A stretch of 64,000 bases of DNA from Rhizobium sp. NXC24 (GTDB lineage Bacteria; Pseudomonadota; Alphaproteobacteria; Rhizobiales; Rhizobiaceae): NCBI RefSeq assembly GCF_002944315.1, contig NZ_CP024314.1, forward strand, positions 496,001 through 560,000. Reading direction: 5' to 3'. Below are positions 52,240-62,121 of this stretch, piece after piece. Each line of letters begins with the position of its first letter. Within the stretch, counting starts at the first letter, position 1. The notes beneath the pieces are model-generated. The model worked only from the letters and a program-made list of their open reading frames with translations, did no database searches and was not told where the DNA came from. A program made the translations under genes and the position numbers.

Positions 52240-53052
52240 TCAGACGGTAAGCAGGTCGCTCGTCGTATCATCCTGGTAGTTTGAGCCAAACAGCGAGCCA
52301 AAGTCCGGAAGCTGCGGTGGCTGCGCCTTCATCGAGCTCTCAAGCTGGCTCTCCGTCAGAGAACCCGAGCTTGTCGTATCGAGACTATCGAACAGGGTTG
52401 TCGCTTGCTCCTCGCTCACGTCGGACGGACGTGCGGCGACGAATTCCGCTTCGCTGACGCTGCCGTCACCGTCCGTATCCATTGAGGTGAACATGCTGGA
52501 GATCTCGCTGTCATCAGGCGTTTCCCCGGAAGGCGGTGGCGGCGGCGGTTCATTGGACTGCATTGCGCTTGCCAACTGGTCTTCCGTCAACGATCCGGTG
52601 TTGCTGGTATCAAAGCTTTTAAACAGTGTCGTCGCCTGATCCTCGCTTACATCGGATGGTCTTGCGGCGACGAATTCGGCTTCGCTGATATTGCCGTCAC
52701 CATCCGTATCCATCGCGCTGATCATGTCGCTCTGGCTGCCATTCGGGCCGGCAGACTGTTGAGTAGCCGAGGAGGTGCTGCTGGAGCTGTCATCCGAGTC
52801 CGACGAGGAATCGTCGCCGGAAGCGCCCGACTGCAGGTTGAGCATCATGTTCATGAGCTGCGCAACCAGTTGCTCAGCCGACGATGTCAGGGACTGATCA
52901 TCCGTCGAAGAAGATGAAGAGGACGACGAGCTTTTGCTGGACGAATTGCTGCCCAGAATCGACGCGATCGAATCGTCCGACGAGGAAGATGTCGAGCCGG
53001 ATTTTTGATATTGGTAATAACTATTTGATAATACGGATGTAATGCTCGTCAA
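52240..53052 (-). CDS. EF-hand repeat protein, calcium-binding
   Basis: 270 residues from a TTG at 53052, chosen because GGAGG lies 7 bases upstream; no ATG fits. Residues about 20-120 form a Ser/Asp-rich low-complexity region. Then a roughly 55-residue unit occurs twice: MDTDGDGNISEAEFVAARPS and MDTDGDGSVSEAEFVAARPS begin the two copies. Each holds one canonical EF-hand (DTDGDG-x-x-SEAEF) and one degenerate loop (DTSNTGSLTEDQL, DTTSSGSLTESQL). A PPPPPP linker separates the copies. No signal peptide is visible. It is a calcium-responsive or buffering protein of unknown partner; rhizobial calsymin is an analogy only. Confidence 0.88.
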   Translation of the reverse strand: MTSITSVLSNSYYQYQKSGSTSSSSDDSIASILGSNSSSKSSSSSSSSSTDDQSLTSSAEQLVAQLMNMMLNLQSGASGDDSSSDSDDSSSSTSSATQQSAGPNGSQSDMISAMDTDGDGNISEAEFVAARPSDVSEDQATTLFKSFDTSNTGSLTEDQLASAMQSNEPPPPPPSGETPDDSEISSMFTSMDTDGDGSVSEAEFVAARPSDVSEEQATTLFDSLDTTSSGSLTESQLESSMKAQPPQLPDFGSLFGSNYQDDTTSDLLTV

Positions 53053-53201
53053 GGGGGCCTCCAGATGCGAGCGTTGACATGGACTCCGGGTTTTTACGCT
53101 TACTGATGTTACTCTTGGCGCCGTGCTGCGTTCGATGAACGCGGTAGCGCATCTTTCGAGATCAATGCAGACGGATACCAAATACTGGAGGCTAAACTTG
53201 T

Positions 53202-53438
53202 TCAGGGTCCTCGTTTGCGCGACTGCGCGACCGGAAGACGGATGAAAAGATAAGCCACGACAGTTGTCGCCATCATGGCGTCTTTGGCAGTCCACGTTCT
53301 CGTCTGGTACTCCCCAACGGCCTGAACCTGCACAGGAAAACTTGCGCGAACCTTGTAAAGTCCCGCCGGCACGCCCGTTTCCACCTCCACGAGAGCGAGG
53401 ACCACATCAGATTGCCAAGCCGAGTTTTCGGGAAACAA
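53202..53438 (-). CDS. Hypothetical frame, weak support
   Basis: 78 codons including SDVVLALVEVETGVPAGLYK and VQVQAVGEYQTRTWTAKDAM, then a hydrophobic stretch (MMATTVVAYLFIRLP). The composition is coding-like, but the TTG start lacks a ribosome site and I recognise no family. The rest of 53053-53522 contains nothing clear. Confidence 0.25.
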   Translation of the reverse strand: MFPENSAWQSDVVLALVEVETGVPAGLYKVRASFPVQVQAVGEYQTRTWTAKDAMMATTVVAYLFIRLPVAQSRKRGP

Positions 53439-53522
53439 ATTTCAATAATTCGGTACACACAGAAACATCGAATCTCCCTAGATTCCGTGCGGCATGCGCG
53501 GCGGAAAAGGGATATTTGGCGA

Positions 53523-54281
53523 ATGACGGAAAATCGGCTTGTCTTCATAGCCACCCCTTGTTTCGGGGGCATGGTCGCCAAGGACTATATGCAATCCATC
53601 ATTTCCCTGATGCAGGTCGGCGGGCAGTTTGGCGTGCAATTGACGCTGGCGCTGCTCGGCAACGATGCGTTGATCACCCGCAGCCGCAACACGCTCGTCT
53701 CGCATTTTCTCAATGATACTGCGGCGACTCATATGCTGTTCATCGATGCGGACATCAGCTTCGAACCGGAGCAGGTGATGCGGCTGCTGGATGCCGACAA
53801 GGATGTGGTCGCCGCCATGTATCCTATCAAGGACTACGACTGGGGCAATGCTGCCAAGGCACCTCTGCGGAATGCTGAAACTCTGGCGGAAGCGGCATTG
53901 CATTATGTGGGCACCCCGCTGACCGGTCCCTACGCTGAATGGGACGGCGATTTCGTCACCGCGATCTATGCCGGCACCGGCATGCTTCTCATCAAGCGCG
54001 CCGTCATCGAAAAGATGATCGCCGCCTATCCCGGGCTGCGCTACGACGCGATCCACGCCTATCCCGGCACCAAACGCTCGCCGACCACGCAATATGCGCT
54101 GTTTGAATGCCTTATCGAGGAAGAAACCGGCATCTATCTCAGCGAGGACTTTGCCTTCTGTCATCGCTGGCGTGCTCTTGGCGGAGAGATCTGGCTCGAT
54201 ACCGGCAGCAAGCTCAGCCACACCGGCGCCCATCGTTTCGCCGGCAATCCTCAGCCGCGCTACGAAACCTTAAAGGCCTGA
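53523..54281 (+). CDS. Glycosyltransferase-like protein (GT-A, DxD)
   Basis: 252 residues from ATG 53523. RLVFIATPCFGGMVAKDYMQ opens the fold; ALLGNDALITRSRNTLVSHF precedes the nucleotide-sugar metal motif FIDADISFEPEQVMRLL near 75; VAAMYPIKDYDW near 98 and LSEDFAFCHRWRALGGEIWL near 205 follow. The pattern is shared with rhizobial GT-A proteins of unknown acceptor. It stands alone on the plus strand. It probably acts in the cytoplasm on surface glycan or a small acceptor; no membrane helix is present. Confidence 0.8.
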   Translation: MTENRLVFIATPCFGGMVAKDYMQSIISLMQVGGQFGVQLTLALLGNDALITRSRNTLVSHFLNDTAATHMLFIDADISFEPEQVMRLLDADKDVVAAMYPIKDYDWGNAAKAPLRNAETLAEAALHYVGTPLTGPYAEWDGDFVTAIYAGTGMLLIKRAVIEKMIAAYPGLRYDAIHAYPGTKRSPTTQYALFECLIEEETGIYLSEDFAFCHRWRALGGEIWLDTGSKLSHTGAHRFAGNPQPRYETLKA

Positions 54282-54354
54282 AGAAGCGGGACTTGCGATA
54301 AATCGCTGAACGATCCGTCGACTAACCCCATGTCTGGCCGGCAATGAGGGCTGG

Positions 54355-56325
54355 TCAGCTCTTTCTTCGCAGCATCATCATAAGAAAAGGCGCGCCGACG
54401 AGGGCCGAGACGAGGCCGGCGGGTATCTGGTATGGCCAGACGATGGTACGGCCGATGAAGTCGGCAAGGACCATCAGCGCGCCGCCGATGGCAGCCCCTC
54501 CCGCCATTTGCGGCAGCGCGCGGACAAGCCCCGCTTCCCGTGCCAGATGAGGCCCCATGAGGCCGACGAATGTCAGGGGGCCGACGCTCAATGTCGCTGC
54601 CGCGCTCATCAGCCCGGCAAGTCCGAAGAGCAGGAAACGGGACTTGCGGACCGGAATACCGACGGCGAGCGCCGGCGATGGACCGAGCGGTAGGATATCC
54701 AGCCAGCGCCGGGCAAGGAAAGCCGCCGCGGTCAGAATTGCGGCCGCAATGGTAACGGTCGCGGCGGAACGGCCGTCGACGCCGTAGGTCGAACCGCTCA
54801 TCCAGCGCATCAGGAGAACGGCGCGCGGATCGCCCGTAGAGCTCAGGACGCCGACAATGGCATCGACCATGGCGCTCAAGGAGATGCCGGCCAGCAGGAC
54901 ACGCTCCGGCGCCAGTCCCGTGCGCATGGAGCTGAGGAGAATCACGGCCAGAACGACAAGCGCGCCAATGGCCGCGAAGGTCAATTGTCCGGCCAATCCA
55001 GGAACGAAGATGAAGACGGCGATGGCGACGCCGAAGGTCGCGCCTGCGCTGATGCCCAACACTTCCGGGCTCGCCATCTCGTTGCCGGTGATTCTCTGGA
55101 GAATGACGCCCGCGACGGCGAGCATTGCGCCGGAGGAGAGGGCGGCAAAGACCTTAGGCAGCCGCATCGGGATAATCTCGCCAAAGAGCGCCGCATGCGG
55201 GAGGCCCCAGCTTCCATCGATGCCGCGTCCGACGAACACAGCGACGACGAGCGCCACGAATAACAGGCAGAGTGCGACGGCAAGCGGGTTCGTTCCGGCC
55301 GGTGCCCATGAACGCGCGCGTTCTTTCATCTGCAACGCCCGATGCCGGACCTTCAGCCGGGGAAGCAGCAGTAAAAGCAGCGGCGAGCCGAAGATCGCCG
55401 TCACCGCACCGGTGGGCAAGAATTCTCCCAATTCACCGGCAACGAGCTGGATGACGGCGTCAGCAATCAGCAACAGCCCCGCGCCGATCAAGGGCGACCA
55501 CAACAGCAATTGCTGCGGTCGCCGCGCCCCGGAAAGCCGGGCAATCGTCGGCGCGACCAGACCAATGAAGCCGATAACCCCGACCGCGCTGGTTACAATT
55601 GCGGCAAGCGCGACCGCACCACCAACGACGATAAAGCGCAGCCGGACAAGGCGAACCCCGAGGGCCGATGCCGTGCCTTCGCCGAGATCGAGAAGGGAGA
55701 GCGGCCGCATGACGAGCGCGCAGATAATGGCGATGATCGCCGTCTTCCAGAGAAGCGACACTGGAATGACCCAACTCTGCTGCGCAAGCGATCCCGCGCC
55801 CCAGATGAAGAGGCTGACGAGATAACGCTCGTTCAGGAGGGTGAGGATCGCCGACAGGGCGCCGCACCATAGGCTGATGACGAGACCCGACAACACCAGC
55901 GAAAAGGGTGAGAAGCCGCGCCGCGCCCCGAGGCTCATGACGATGCAGGCGACGACCGCACTTCCCCCGAGCGCGACCAGATCCCGGCCCAGTCCCAGCA
56001 AGCCCGGAAAGAACAAGGTCGTGACGACCAGCGCCAGATTGGCACCGGCGGAAATTCCGAGTGTCGTCGGATCGGCAAGGGGATTGCGCAGAACCTGCTG
56101 GAGGAGAGCGCCGGCCAGCGAAAGCGCCGCGCCGGCGAGCAGCGCCGTCGCAAGGCGAGGGAGCGTCGAATAGAAAAGGACCATTCTCGGCACGTCATAG
56201 CCAGCCTGGTTTTTCGCTTCGAGCGAATGGGCGACGAGCAACCATGAGAGGAGGGCACCGACGCCGAGAAGCACCAGCGCCACGATTGCGGGTCCGAATG
56301 CGAACCTTCCAAAAATCCTGTTCAT
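54355..56325 (-). CDS. fhuB: Fe3+-siderophore ABC permease, fused (FhuB type)
   Basis: 656 residues, two homologous FecCD halves in one chain, about 18-20 membrane helices. First half: AGAALSLAGALLQQVLRNPL followed by ADPTTLGISAGANLA, near 60-95. Second half: AMLAVAGVILQRITGNEMAS followed by PEVLGISAGATFG, near 400-435. Each half ends with the GLMGPH/GLVAPT-type loop that contacts the ATPase. The fused form is that of FhuB. Its start overlaps the fhuD stop (ATGA). Last gene of the fhuCDB operon. Confidence 0.96.
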   Translation of the reverse strand: MNRIFGRFAFGPAIVALVLLGVGALLSWLLVAHSLEAKNQAGYDVPRMVLFYSTLPRLATALLAGAALSLAGALLQQVLRNPLADPTTLGISAGANLALVVTTLFFPGLLGLGRDLVALGGSAVVACIVMSLGARRGFSPFSLVLSGLVISLWCGALSAILTLLNERYLVSLFIWGAGSLAQQSWVIPVSLLWKTAIIAIICALVMRPLSLLDLGEGTASALGVRLVRLRFIVVGGAVALAAIVTSAVGVIGFIGLVAPTIARLSGARRPQQLLLWSPLIGAGLLLIADAVIQLVAGELGEFLPTGAVTAIFGSPLLLLLLPRLKVRHRALQMKERARSWAPAGTNPLAVALCLLFVALVVAVFVGRGIDGSWGLPHAALFGEIIPMRLPKVFAALSSGAMLAVAGVILQRITGNEMASPEVLGISAGATFGVAIAVFIFVPGLAGQLTFAAIGALVVLAVILLSSMRTGLAPERVLLAGISLSAMVDAIVGVLSSTGDPRAVLLMRWMSGSTYGVDGRSAATVTIAAAILTAAAFLARRWLDILPLGPSPALAVGIPVRKSRFLLFGLAGLMSAAATLSVGPLTFVGLMGPHLAREAGLVRALPQMAGGAAIGGALMVLADFIGRTIVWPYQIPAGLVSALVGAPFLMMMLRRKS

Positions 56326-57227
56326 TCCTTGGGATCCAAAAGGTCGGTCAACAGGCGGGCGAACCGCATCGCCTCATTGACCATGCCGAACATCAAAGCA
56401 GGGGGAAGGATCGAGAGATGTCCCGGCCGGGCAAAAGGCAGGCTTTGCCAAAGAGGGCTTTGCATGATTTTAGGCAGGACATCAGCAGGTATCGGCTCGA
56501 AGGCGACCAGACGCGCATCGGGATCGGCGACGCGGGAGAGATTCTCGATCGCGATCGTCTGGAAACCCCAATAATTCGATTCCTCGGTCCAGGCGTTTCG
56601 CACGCCGATGCGCTCGAGAACGTTATGATAGAGACCCGGGCTCGCATAGATTCGGGCATGGCGCGCGTCCATGAAGTTGACGAGCGCAACGGGAGGAGGA
56701 GATTTCGCGGCAAGACGGGCGCGGCATTCGGCAAAGAAAGCATCCGCACGCGCGAGAAAACCTTCTGCCTCCGCGTCCTGGTCGATCGCAGTCCCGAGTT
56801 TTCTTGTCGCCGCGATGGCCGCCGGCAGTATCGGGCCAATGCCGGGCGCGTAGATCTCGAAGCGGACGACCTTTGCCACCTGCTTTAGCTTCGGCAGGAG
56901 TTCGTCGAGATAGGGTGTCGTCAGAATGATATCCGGCTTGAGGGCAACAAGGAGTTCGAAATTGACCTCCCACGAGCTGCCAAGGTTCACGACGGATTGG
57001 GGCATTGCCGGCTCGACTACCCATTTATCCCAGTCGGCAAGATCGGAAACTGCCAGCGGCACGACGCCAAGCGACAGAAGCGTCGATGCGAGACCGTAGT
57101 CGAGGCTGACGATCCGCGGTGCGGATTGCGCAAAAGCGGGGGCATTGCCCGCCACCGCCACGGCCGCCATTGTTCGCAGCATGGCCCGACGTGACAGCGC
57201 GGAAAAGGAAAAGGGATCAGCAGGCAT
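56322..57227 (-). CDS. fhuD: Iron-siderophore substrate-binding protein (FhuD type)
   Basis: 301 residues from 57227, because the export signal then begins properly: MPADPFSFSALSRRAMLRTM with SRRAMLR, twin-arginine-like, and cleavage near AFA-QS. The class III binding-protein fold is shown by RIVSLDYGLASTLLSLGVVP, KPDIILTTPYLDELLPKL and WGFQTIAIENLSRVADPDAR. It binds ferric hydroxamates in the periplasm and passes them to FhuB. It overlaps fhuC by 11 bases. Confidence 0.93.
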   Translation of the reverse strand: MPADPFSFSALSRRAMLRTMAAVAVAGNAPAFAQSAPRIVSLDYGLASTLLSLGVVPLAVSDLADWDKWVVEPAMPQSVVNLGSSWEVNFELLVALKPDIILTTPYLDELLPKLKQVAKVVRFEIYAPGIGPILPAAIAATRKLGTAIDQDAEAEGFLARADAFFAECRARLAAKSPPPVALVNFMDARHARIYASPGLYHNVLERIGVRNAWTEESNYWGFQTIAIENLSRVADPDARLVAFEPIPADVLPKIMQSPLWQSLPFARPGHLSILPPALMFGMVNEAMRFARLLTDLLDPKE

Positions 57228-58029
57228 AGGCGAGCGGATAGCCGGTCTTCGGCGCGGCGATGACATCCATGTCGATGCCGTAGATTTCCTGCAGTCGCTC
57301 ACGCATCAGGATCTCATCCGGCTTTCCGCTGGCGACGACGCGACCACGTTTTAGTGCGCAGATGCGATCGCAGAAGCGAGCAGCCATGTTGATGTCGTGA
57401 AGGACGATGATCACGCTGAGGCCCTTTTCATGGGAGAGCCTGCGCACCAGCGACAGGACCTCGATCTGATGGGCAATGTCGAGAGCTGCGGTCGGTTCAT
57501 CCAGCAACAGGCACTCGGTATCCTGCGCGACCAGCATGGCGAGCCATGCTCGCTGCCGTTCGCCGCCGGAAAGCGTTGCCACGGTGCGGTCTGCCAGAGG
57601 TTCGAGATGCGTCAGGGCAAGCGCTTGCTCCACCTTTTCCCCATCTGTCCTGGAGAAGCGCCCAAGAGGGCCATGCCAAGGATAGCGCCCGCAGCGTACC
57701 AGCTCCCGAACCGTCATGTCGGCGCTGGCGCTCACATCCTGCGGCAGATAGGCGACCGAGCGCGCAAAGGCGCGTTCCGGAAATGACCTGATATCCCGCC
57801 CGGCATAGCTCGCCGAACCCGCCGTCGGTAGGATCTGCCGGCCGAGGATTTTCAGCAGGCTGGATTTTCCCGAACCGTTATGCCCGACAAGCGCGACGAA
57901 CTCACCTTTTGGAAACGACAGATCAACATCGCTTAGGATGTCGTTTCCGTCGATCGAAAGCCGAATGCGATGCGCTGCGAACGCCTCGGTCGAGGCAGTT
58001 GCGCCAGCTATGTCGTTGTGATTTTCCAC
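57217..58029 (-). CDS. fhuC: Iron-siderophore ABC ATP-binding protein (FhuC type)
   Basis: 270 residues. Walker A VGHNGSGKSS near 48-57, signature LSGGERQRAWLAMLVAQ near 150, Walker B CLLLDEPTAALD near 172, switch His in IVLHDINMAARF near 205. First gene of the operon; its start faces the TonB receptor gene across a 242-bp divergent promoter region. I saw no unambiguous iron-regulatory box there. Confidence 0.96.
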   Translation of the reverse strand: MENHNDIAGATASTEAFAAHRIRLSIDGNDILSDVDLSFPKGEFVALVGHNGSGKSSLLKILGRQILPTAGSASYAGRDIRSFPERAFARSVAYLPQDVSASADMTVRELVRCGRYPWHGPLGRFSRTDGEKVEQALALTHLEPLADRTVATLSGGERQRAWLAMLVAQDTECLLLDEPTAALDIAHQIEVLSLVRRLSHEKGLSVIIVLHDINMAARFCDRICALKRGRVVASGKPDEILMRERLQEIYGIDMDVIAAPKTGYPLAYAC

Positions 58030-58271
58030 GTGTCGTCCCTCGCGGCAAGGTGCTGTCGGTACTAAAGATGACTTGTGTTATCAAGTATTATTTTCTGCCT
58101 CTGCGATCCCTGCTTAACACGTCTCGCCTGCCTTTTCAGCGAAGCGTGGGGCATTGGATTTTTAAGTTGACTCTTTTGGTTATGTTTATATTTTGCGCGC
58201 AACGCAGGTGGATCGCCGGGGACCGCTGCTCCGCTGCGTGACCAGAAAATGACAGACAGGAGTGGCTTTGC

Positions 58272-60431
58272 ATGGTGATCATCCGGCAGGCAGGATTTCG
58301 CGCGTCCTTAAACTGCGCGGATGGGCGTCGTGTAACGAAACATCTGATTGCCAGCAGTGCTTTGACAGCCGTTTCCTTGGCCTTGGCGCCGGCGGCTTGG
58401 GCGCAGGATTCCGCAACCGAACTTCCGAAGATCGTCGTGGTCGGCAAGTCCAACCGCGCAATCGGTCCTGATGCCACCATCGTTGCCAAGGAGACGACCA
58501 CCGGCACCAAGACGGACACGCCGATCATCGATGTCCCGGCGGCCGTTTCGGTCGTAACGGGAAAGGAACTTGAAGAGCGCCACGTCGATAACCTGCAACA
58601 GGCCGTGGCCTACACGGCAGGCGTCCTCTCCGACGAGTTCGGCAATGACGACCGTTATGATTATTTCCGTATTCGCGGCTTCGACCAGACGGCGCTCGGC
58701 ACCTATCGCGACGGTCTCGCGGCCCGCGTTCCCGCCTGGTATACGGCGAGCCGCCTGGAGCCCTATGGCCTGCAGCGCGTGGAAGTACTGAAGGGATCGA
58801 CCTCGACGCTTTTTGGTCTCAACGCTCCGGGTGGTCTCATCAATGCGATCACGAAGCGGCCGCCAGAGGAAAAGCAGGGTGAAGTCTACACATCCTTCGG
58901 CGACGGAACCAAGGAGGTCGGGACCGACTTCGGCGGGCCGCTCGATGCCGACGGCGTCTGGAGTTATCGGTTTACGGCGCTCGCCAAGGATGGAGACCTT
59001 GGCTGGGATTATTCCAAGGACGATCGTCTCTATATCGCGCCGGCTCTGACCATCAAACCCGAGGAAGGAACGTCGCTCACCATTCTGACCGACTACTACA
59101 AGCGGAATGGAACCGGCGCGCGCGGTTTTCCGGCCGGTGCCAACCTCAACATCAATACCTTCCTGGGCGAACCGGATTTCAACCGCTTCAACACCCGCCA
59201 AAGCGATATCGGCTACCAGTTCGAGCATGAAATCAGCGACGGCCTGACCTTCCGCTCCAATGCCCGCTACACGCATCTCAGCCTCGACTATGCCGAGGTT
59301 TATGGAGCCTCCCTCGATCCGACTGCCGACCGTCAGGCCTTCTCGGTGGATGGCTTGTCGAACCGCTACGTGATCGACAACCAGCTTCAATACGATACGG
59401 GTTGGAATGCTTTCGACAGCAAGACGCTTGTCGGCATCGACTATGCCAACGACAACACCCGCGAAAACATCCAATATGGCACAGCCGGGCCGATCGACAT
59501 CTACAATCCGGTCTACTGCGGTCTCTCCTGCATTAATCCCAATCCCTTCGTAAACTGGCGCGTCAAGCAGCAGGCCGTCGGGCTCTATGCGCAGGAGCAA
59601 CTGACCTTCGACGATCGCTGGATCGCCACGCTTGGCGGGCGCTGGGACCATGTCCACACGACCGCGGATTACGTTGACCTCGGCACTAGGGACGACAATA
59701 CCGAATCCGCATTCACTAAGCGCGCCGGACTGACCTACAAGATCAATTCCAATCTTGCCGCCTATGTGAATTATTCTGAAAGCTTCCAGCCTCTCGTGAC
59801 GCCATCCGCCAATGGCTATGCATTGAGCGGTTCGCTCAAGCCTCAGCGGGGCGAGCAGTATGAAGTCGGCCTGAAATATCAGCCCGACAATTTCGATGGA
59901 CTGTTCAGCGCCGCCCTGTTCGATCTGACGCAGACCAATGTGCCGACCTACGTGACGCCGCTCATTCAGGAGCAGATCGGCAAAGTGGGCGTGCGCGGCA
60001 TCGAGCTGGAGGGCAAGGCGGCCCTGAACGATCGTGTCAACCTTACGCTGGCTTATTCCTACTGGGACGCCGAGATCCGTGAAGATGGAACGGGCGGAAA
60101 TATCGGCAACAGGCCACAGCGCGTCCCGAAACATCTTGCCTCGGCCTGGCTCGACTACACCATCCCCGGCGAAGGGCAGCGCGGCGATCTGACCCTCGGC
60201 GGCGGTGTCCGCTATATCGGGCAGACCTATGGCGACGACGCCAACACGGTCTCCGTCGGGGGATATACCGTGTTTGACGCGGCGGTCACCTACAACGTGA
60301 CCAAGAACGTCAGGCTTGCGGTCAACGCCACAAATCTCTTCGACCGCAAGTATGTCGCGACCAGCTACTATGGGACCGAGTACTACGGCGATCGACGCAA
60401 GGTCATTGGAACACTGAAATATACTTGGTGA
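58272..60431 (+). CDS. TonB-dependent siderophore receptor (FhuA/FoxA-like)
   Basis: 719 residues. AGGAG 10 bases before ATG. Signal-like stretch KHLIASSALTAVSLALAPAA with cleavage WAQ-DS near 46; a GTG nearer to it is a possible start. The TonB box region is ELPKIVVVG near 50. Plug domain 85-200 (VPAAVSVVTGKELEERHVDN, YDYFRIRGFDQTALGTYRDG, VLKGSTSTLFGLNAPGGLIN). 22-strand barrel ending DRRKVIGTLKYTW with the terminal aromatic. Organised with fhuCDB and fhuF, so a ferric hydroxamate such as ferrichrome or ferrioxamine is the likely ligand. Confidence 0.95.
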   Translation: MVIIRQAGFRASLNCADGRRVTKHLIASSALTAVSLALAPAAWAQDSATELPKIVVVGKSNRAIGPDATIVAKETTTGTKTDTPIIDVPAAVSVVTGKELEERHVDNLQQAVAYTAGVLSDEFGNDDRYDYFRIRGFDQTALGTYRDGLAARVPAWYTASRLEPYGLQRVEVLKGSTSTLFGLNAPGGLINAITKRPPEEKQGEVYTSFGDGTKEVGTDFGGPLDADGVWSYRFTALAKDGDLGWDYSKDDRLYIAPALTIKPEEGTSLTILTDYYKRNGTGARGFPAGANLNINTFLGEPDFNRFNTRQSDIGYQFEHEISDGLTFRSNARYTHLSLDYAEVYGASLDPTADRQAFSVDGLSNRYVIDNQLQYDTGWNAFDSKTLVGIDYANDNTRENIQYGTAGPIDIYNPVYCGLSCINPNPFVNWRVKQQAVGLYAQEQLTFDDRWIATLGGRWDHVHTTADYVDLGTRDDNTESAFTKRAGLTYKINSNLAAYVNYSESFQPLVTPSANGYALSGSLKPQRGEQYEVGLKYQPDNFDGLFSAALFDLTQTNVPTYVTPLIQEQIGKVGVRGIELEGKAALNDRVNLTLAYSYWDAEIREDGTGGNIGNRPQRVPKHLASAWLDYTIPGEGQRGDLTLGGGVRYIGQTYGDDANTVSVGGYTVFDAAVTYNVTKNVRLAVNATNLFDRKYVATSYYGTEYYGDRRKVIGTLKYTW

Positions 60432-60435
60432 GACA

Positions 60436-61242
60436 TTGAGCGAGCGATTGAATTCCGCCCAAGCCTCATCGAAGCAACCGATACCGTCCGCATCAAAGGA
60501 TGCGGACGGCGAGCGCGATCTCGGTGCGCTGTTGGTCCACCATGGCGGAGAGAAATACGGTTTCTGCCGCGGGAAATTCTTGCTGGACGCGCCGGCAGGC
60601 TGCGATGTCATCGCGTGCTCGGCGCTTTGCGAAGCAGATTGCTTCAACAGCATCATCGACCGATACGGGGCGAAATTTTTGCCGGCCGATCGCCGCGCCA
60701 TCGTGTCGCTCTGGACCCTTTATTACTTCAGCATCTTGACCATCAACACGGCGCTCGCATGGCTCGAGCTGCGACGCTGTCTGCCGGTCTCGCTTGACGA
60801 GGTCTCGCTATGCCTCGACCGGGAAACGGCAACGCCGGTATCGTTTCTTCTGCCCAATCTCGGACAGGTGCGGGAACTCGACATACACGCCGCAATAAGA
60901 CCCCTTGTGCGGCAGCACATAGAACCCTTGGCCAATGCGATTTCCCATCATGCCCATCTAAGCGGCAAGCTGCTCTGGGGAAATGCGGCTGGCTATCTCG
61001 ATTGGATCATCGATGAAACGGGCCGTCAAAGCGCTCCCGCATTGGCTGAGGAAGGGGCGCCGCTGTTTTCCGATCCCACGTTTCCTGATGGCGAGAAGAA
61101 CCCGTTATGTGGTACCCTGCGCAGCATGCAGGACGAGAGTGGCCTTCCATTCAAACGCCGCAAAGTCTGTTGCTTGCGCTACTGCCTTCCGGATATCGGC
61201 GGATGCGGCCTGAGCTGTCCGCTGCCGCAGGGACGGCAATAG
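60436..61242 (+). CDS. fhuF: Siderophore-iron reductase FhuF-like
   Basis: 268 residues from a TTG at 60436, 4 bases after the receptor stop; no better start lies near. FhuF features are SLWTLYYFSILTINTALAWL near 95-115 and the C-terminal iron-sulfur motif CCLRYCLPDIGGCGLSC near 246-262. It has the CC-x10-C-x2-C spacing known for FhuF, here with one extra Cys. It reduces ferric iron in the cytoplasm to release it from the hydroxamate ligand. Confidence 0.92.
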   Translation: MSERLNSAQASSKQPIPSASKDADGERDLGALLVHHGGEKYGFCRGKFLLDAPAGCDVIACSALCEADCFNSIIDRYGAKFLPADRRAIVSLWTLYYFSILTINTALAWLELRRCLPVSLDEVSLCLDRETATPVSFLLPNLGQVRELDIHAAIRPLVRQHIEPLANAISHHAHLSGKLLWGNAAGYLDWIIDETGRQSAPALAEEGAPLFSDPTFPDGEKNPLCGTLRSMQDESGLPFKRRKVCCLRYCLPDIGGCGLSCPLPQGRQ

Positions 61243-61543
61243 ACCGGAAGCAACATTGCTGCCTGCACCGTTGCGATAGACTGAAGCCGTCCCAAAACCA
61301 TGCTTCCCCGTGGCGATATAAAGGTGGCATTGTGGAGGACGTGCGTCTGGTCGACCGGCAGTTCGGCATCACCGCCGTCCGAAAGCGCAGCACAAAGATT
61401 TACGTCAGCCGGCAGTCATATCTGCAACAGCGCCGTTCCTGCGTGAAACCGACGCAAGGGAGCTGCCCCGACCGATGAAATGCTTCCACAAATGGAAAAG
61501 CGGCGGTCAGCACCTAGATAATTATGGAGGAGGAGTATGCACT
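61243..61543. other. Intergenic region between fhuF and the response regulator
   Basis: 300 bases. An open plus-strand frame ends at 61478 (VEDVRLVDRQFGITAVRKRS), without a good start and unknown to me. The last 25 bases hold the ribosome site GGAGGAGGAG. Confidence 0.4.
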
Positions 61544-61927
61544 ATGAACGTGTTGATTGTCGAAGACGAGGGACTCGTCGCCCTCCAACTTAAGAAAATA
61601 GCGGCCGATGCCGGGTTTTCGGTTCTCGGCCCGGCATCCGGCGTTGAGCAGGCGTTGGCCTATGCCAGACGCGCCGATATTGCCTTGGTCGATGTCGGCC
61701 TTTCGGAGGGAAAAAGCGGCCCCCAGCTCGCCCGCCGACTGATCGATCGCTTTCATACAACGGTTATTTTCGTAACCGGAATACCCGAGGCGATCCGGCA
61801 GGGATTCGGCGGCGCCTTTGCGATTATTCCAAAGCCGTTCAGCGATAAGCAAGTTGCCGACGCCCTGGGTCGTGCCCGCGACATGCGGATGAGGGGAGAA
61901 AATCAAATCACGCCTCACGGGGCATGA
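61544..61927 (+). CDS. Single-domain response regulator
   Basis: 127 residues, receiver only. VLIVEDEGLVALQLKKIAAD has the acidic pair, phospho-Asp lies in ADIALVDVGLSEGKSG near 52, Thr in VIFVTGIPE near 80 and Lys in IIPKPFSDKQV near 103. No output domain follows. It is like the receiver proteins associated with HWE/HisKA2 kinases in Rhizobiales. The large sensor kinase that starts 194 bases downstream on the same strand is its likely partner. Confidence 0.93.
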   Translation: MNVLIVEDEGLVALQLKKIAADAGFSVLGPASGVEQALAYARRADIALVDVGLSEGKSGPQLARRLIDRFHTTVIFVTGIPEAIRQGFGGAFAIIPKPFSDKQVADALGRARDMRMRGENQITPHGA

Positions 61928-62121
61928 AGCTGAACGGAGGACGATTGGTTTGACCAGGTGCTTCGACGATCAGAAAGATGGTCGAAGGTCGCTCCGCTGA
62001 TGTCGCCTGAACCTGATGACTGTATTTGGGAATTTGCTTCCGCGGTGACCGGTGGCGTCAATGGAACCTTTCAACGGTACCGGCATTATCGTCGTTATTC
62101 TGCCTATATGGGGGGATGGCG

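Noticed and set aside
58308..60701. A 797-codon minus-strand open frame opposite the TonB receptor
   Set aside because: It mirrors the receptor gene codon pattern and has no family motif or ribosome site; the receptor and fhuF on the plus strand explain the region.
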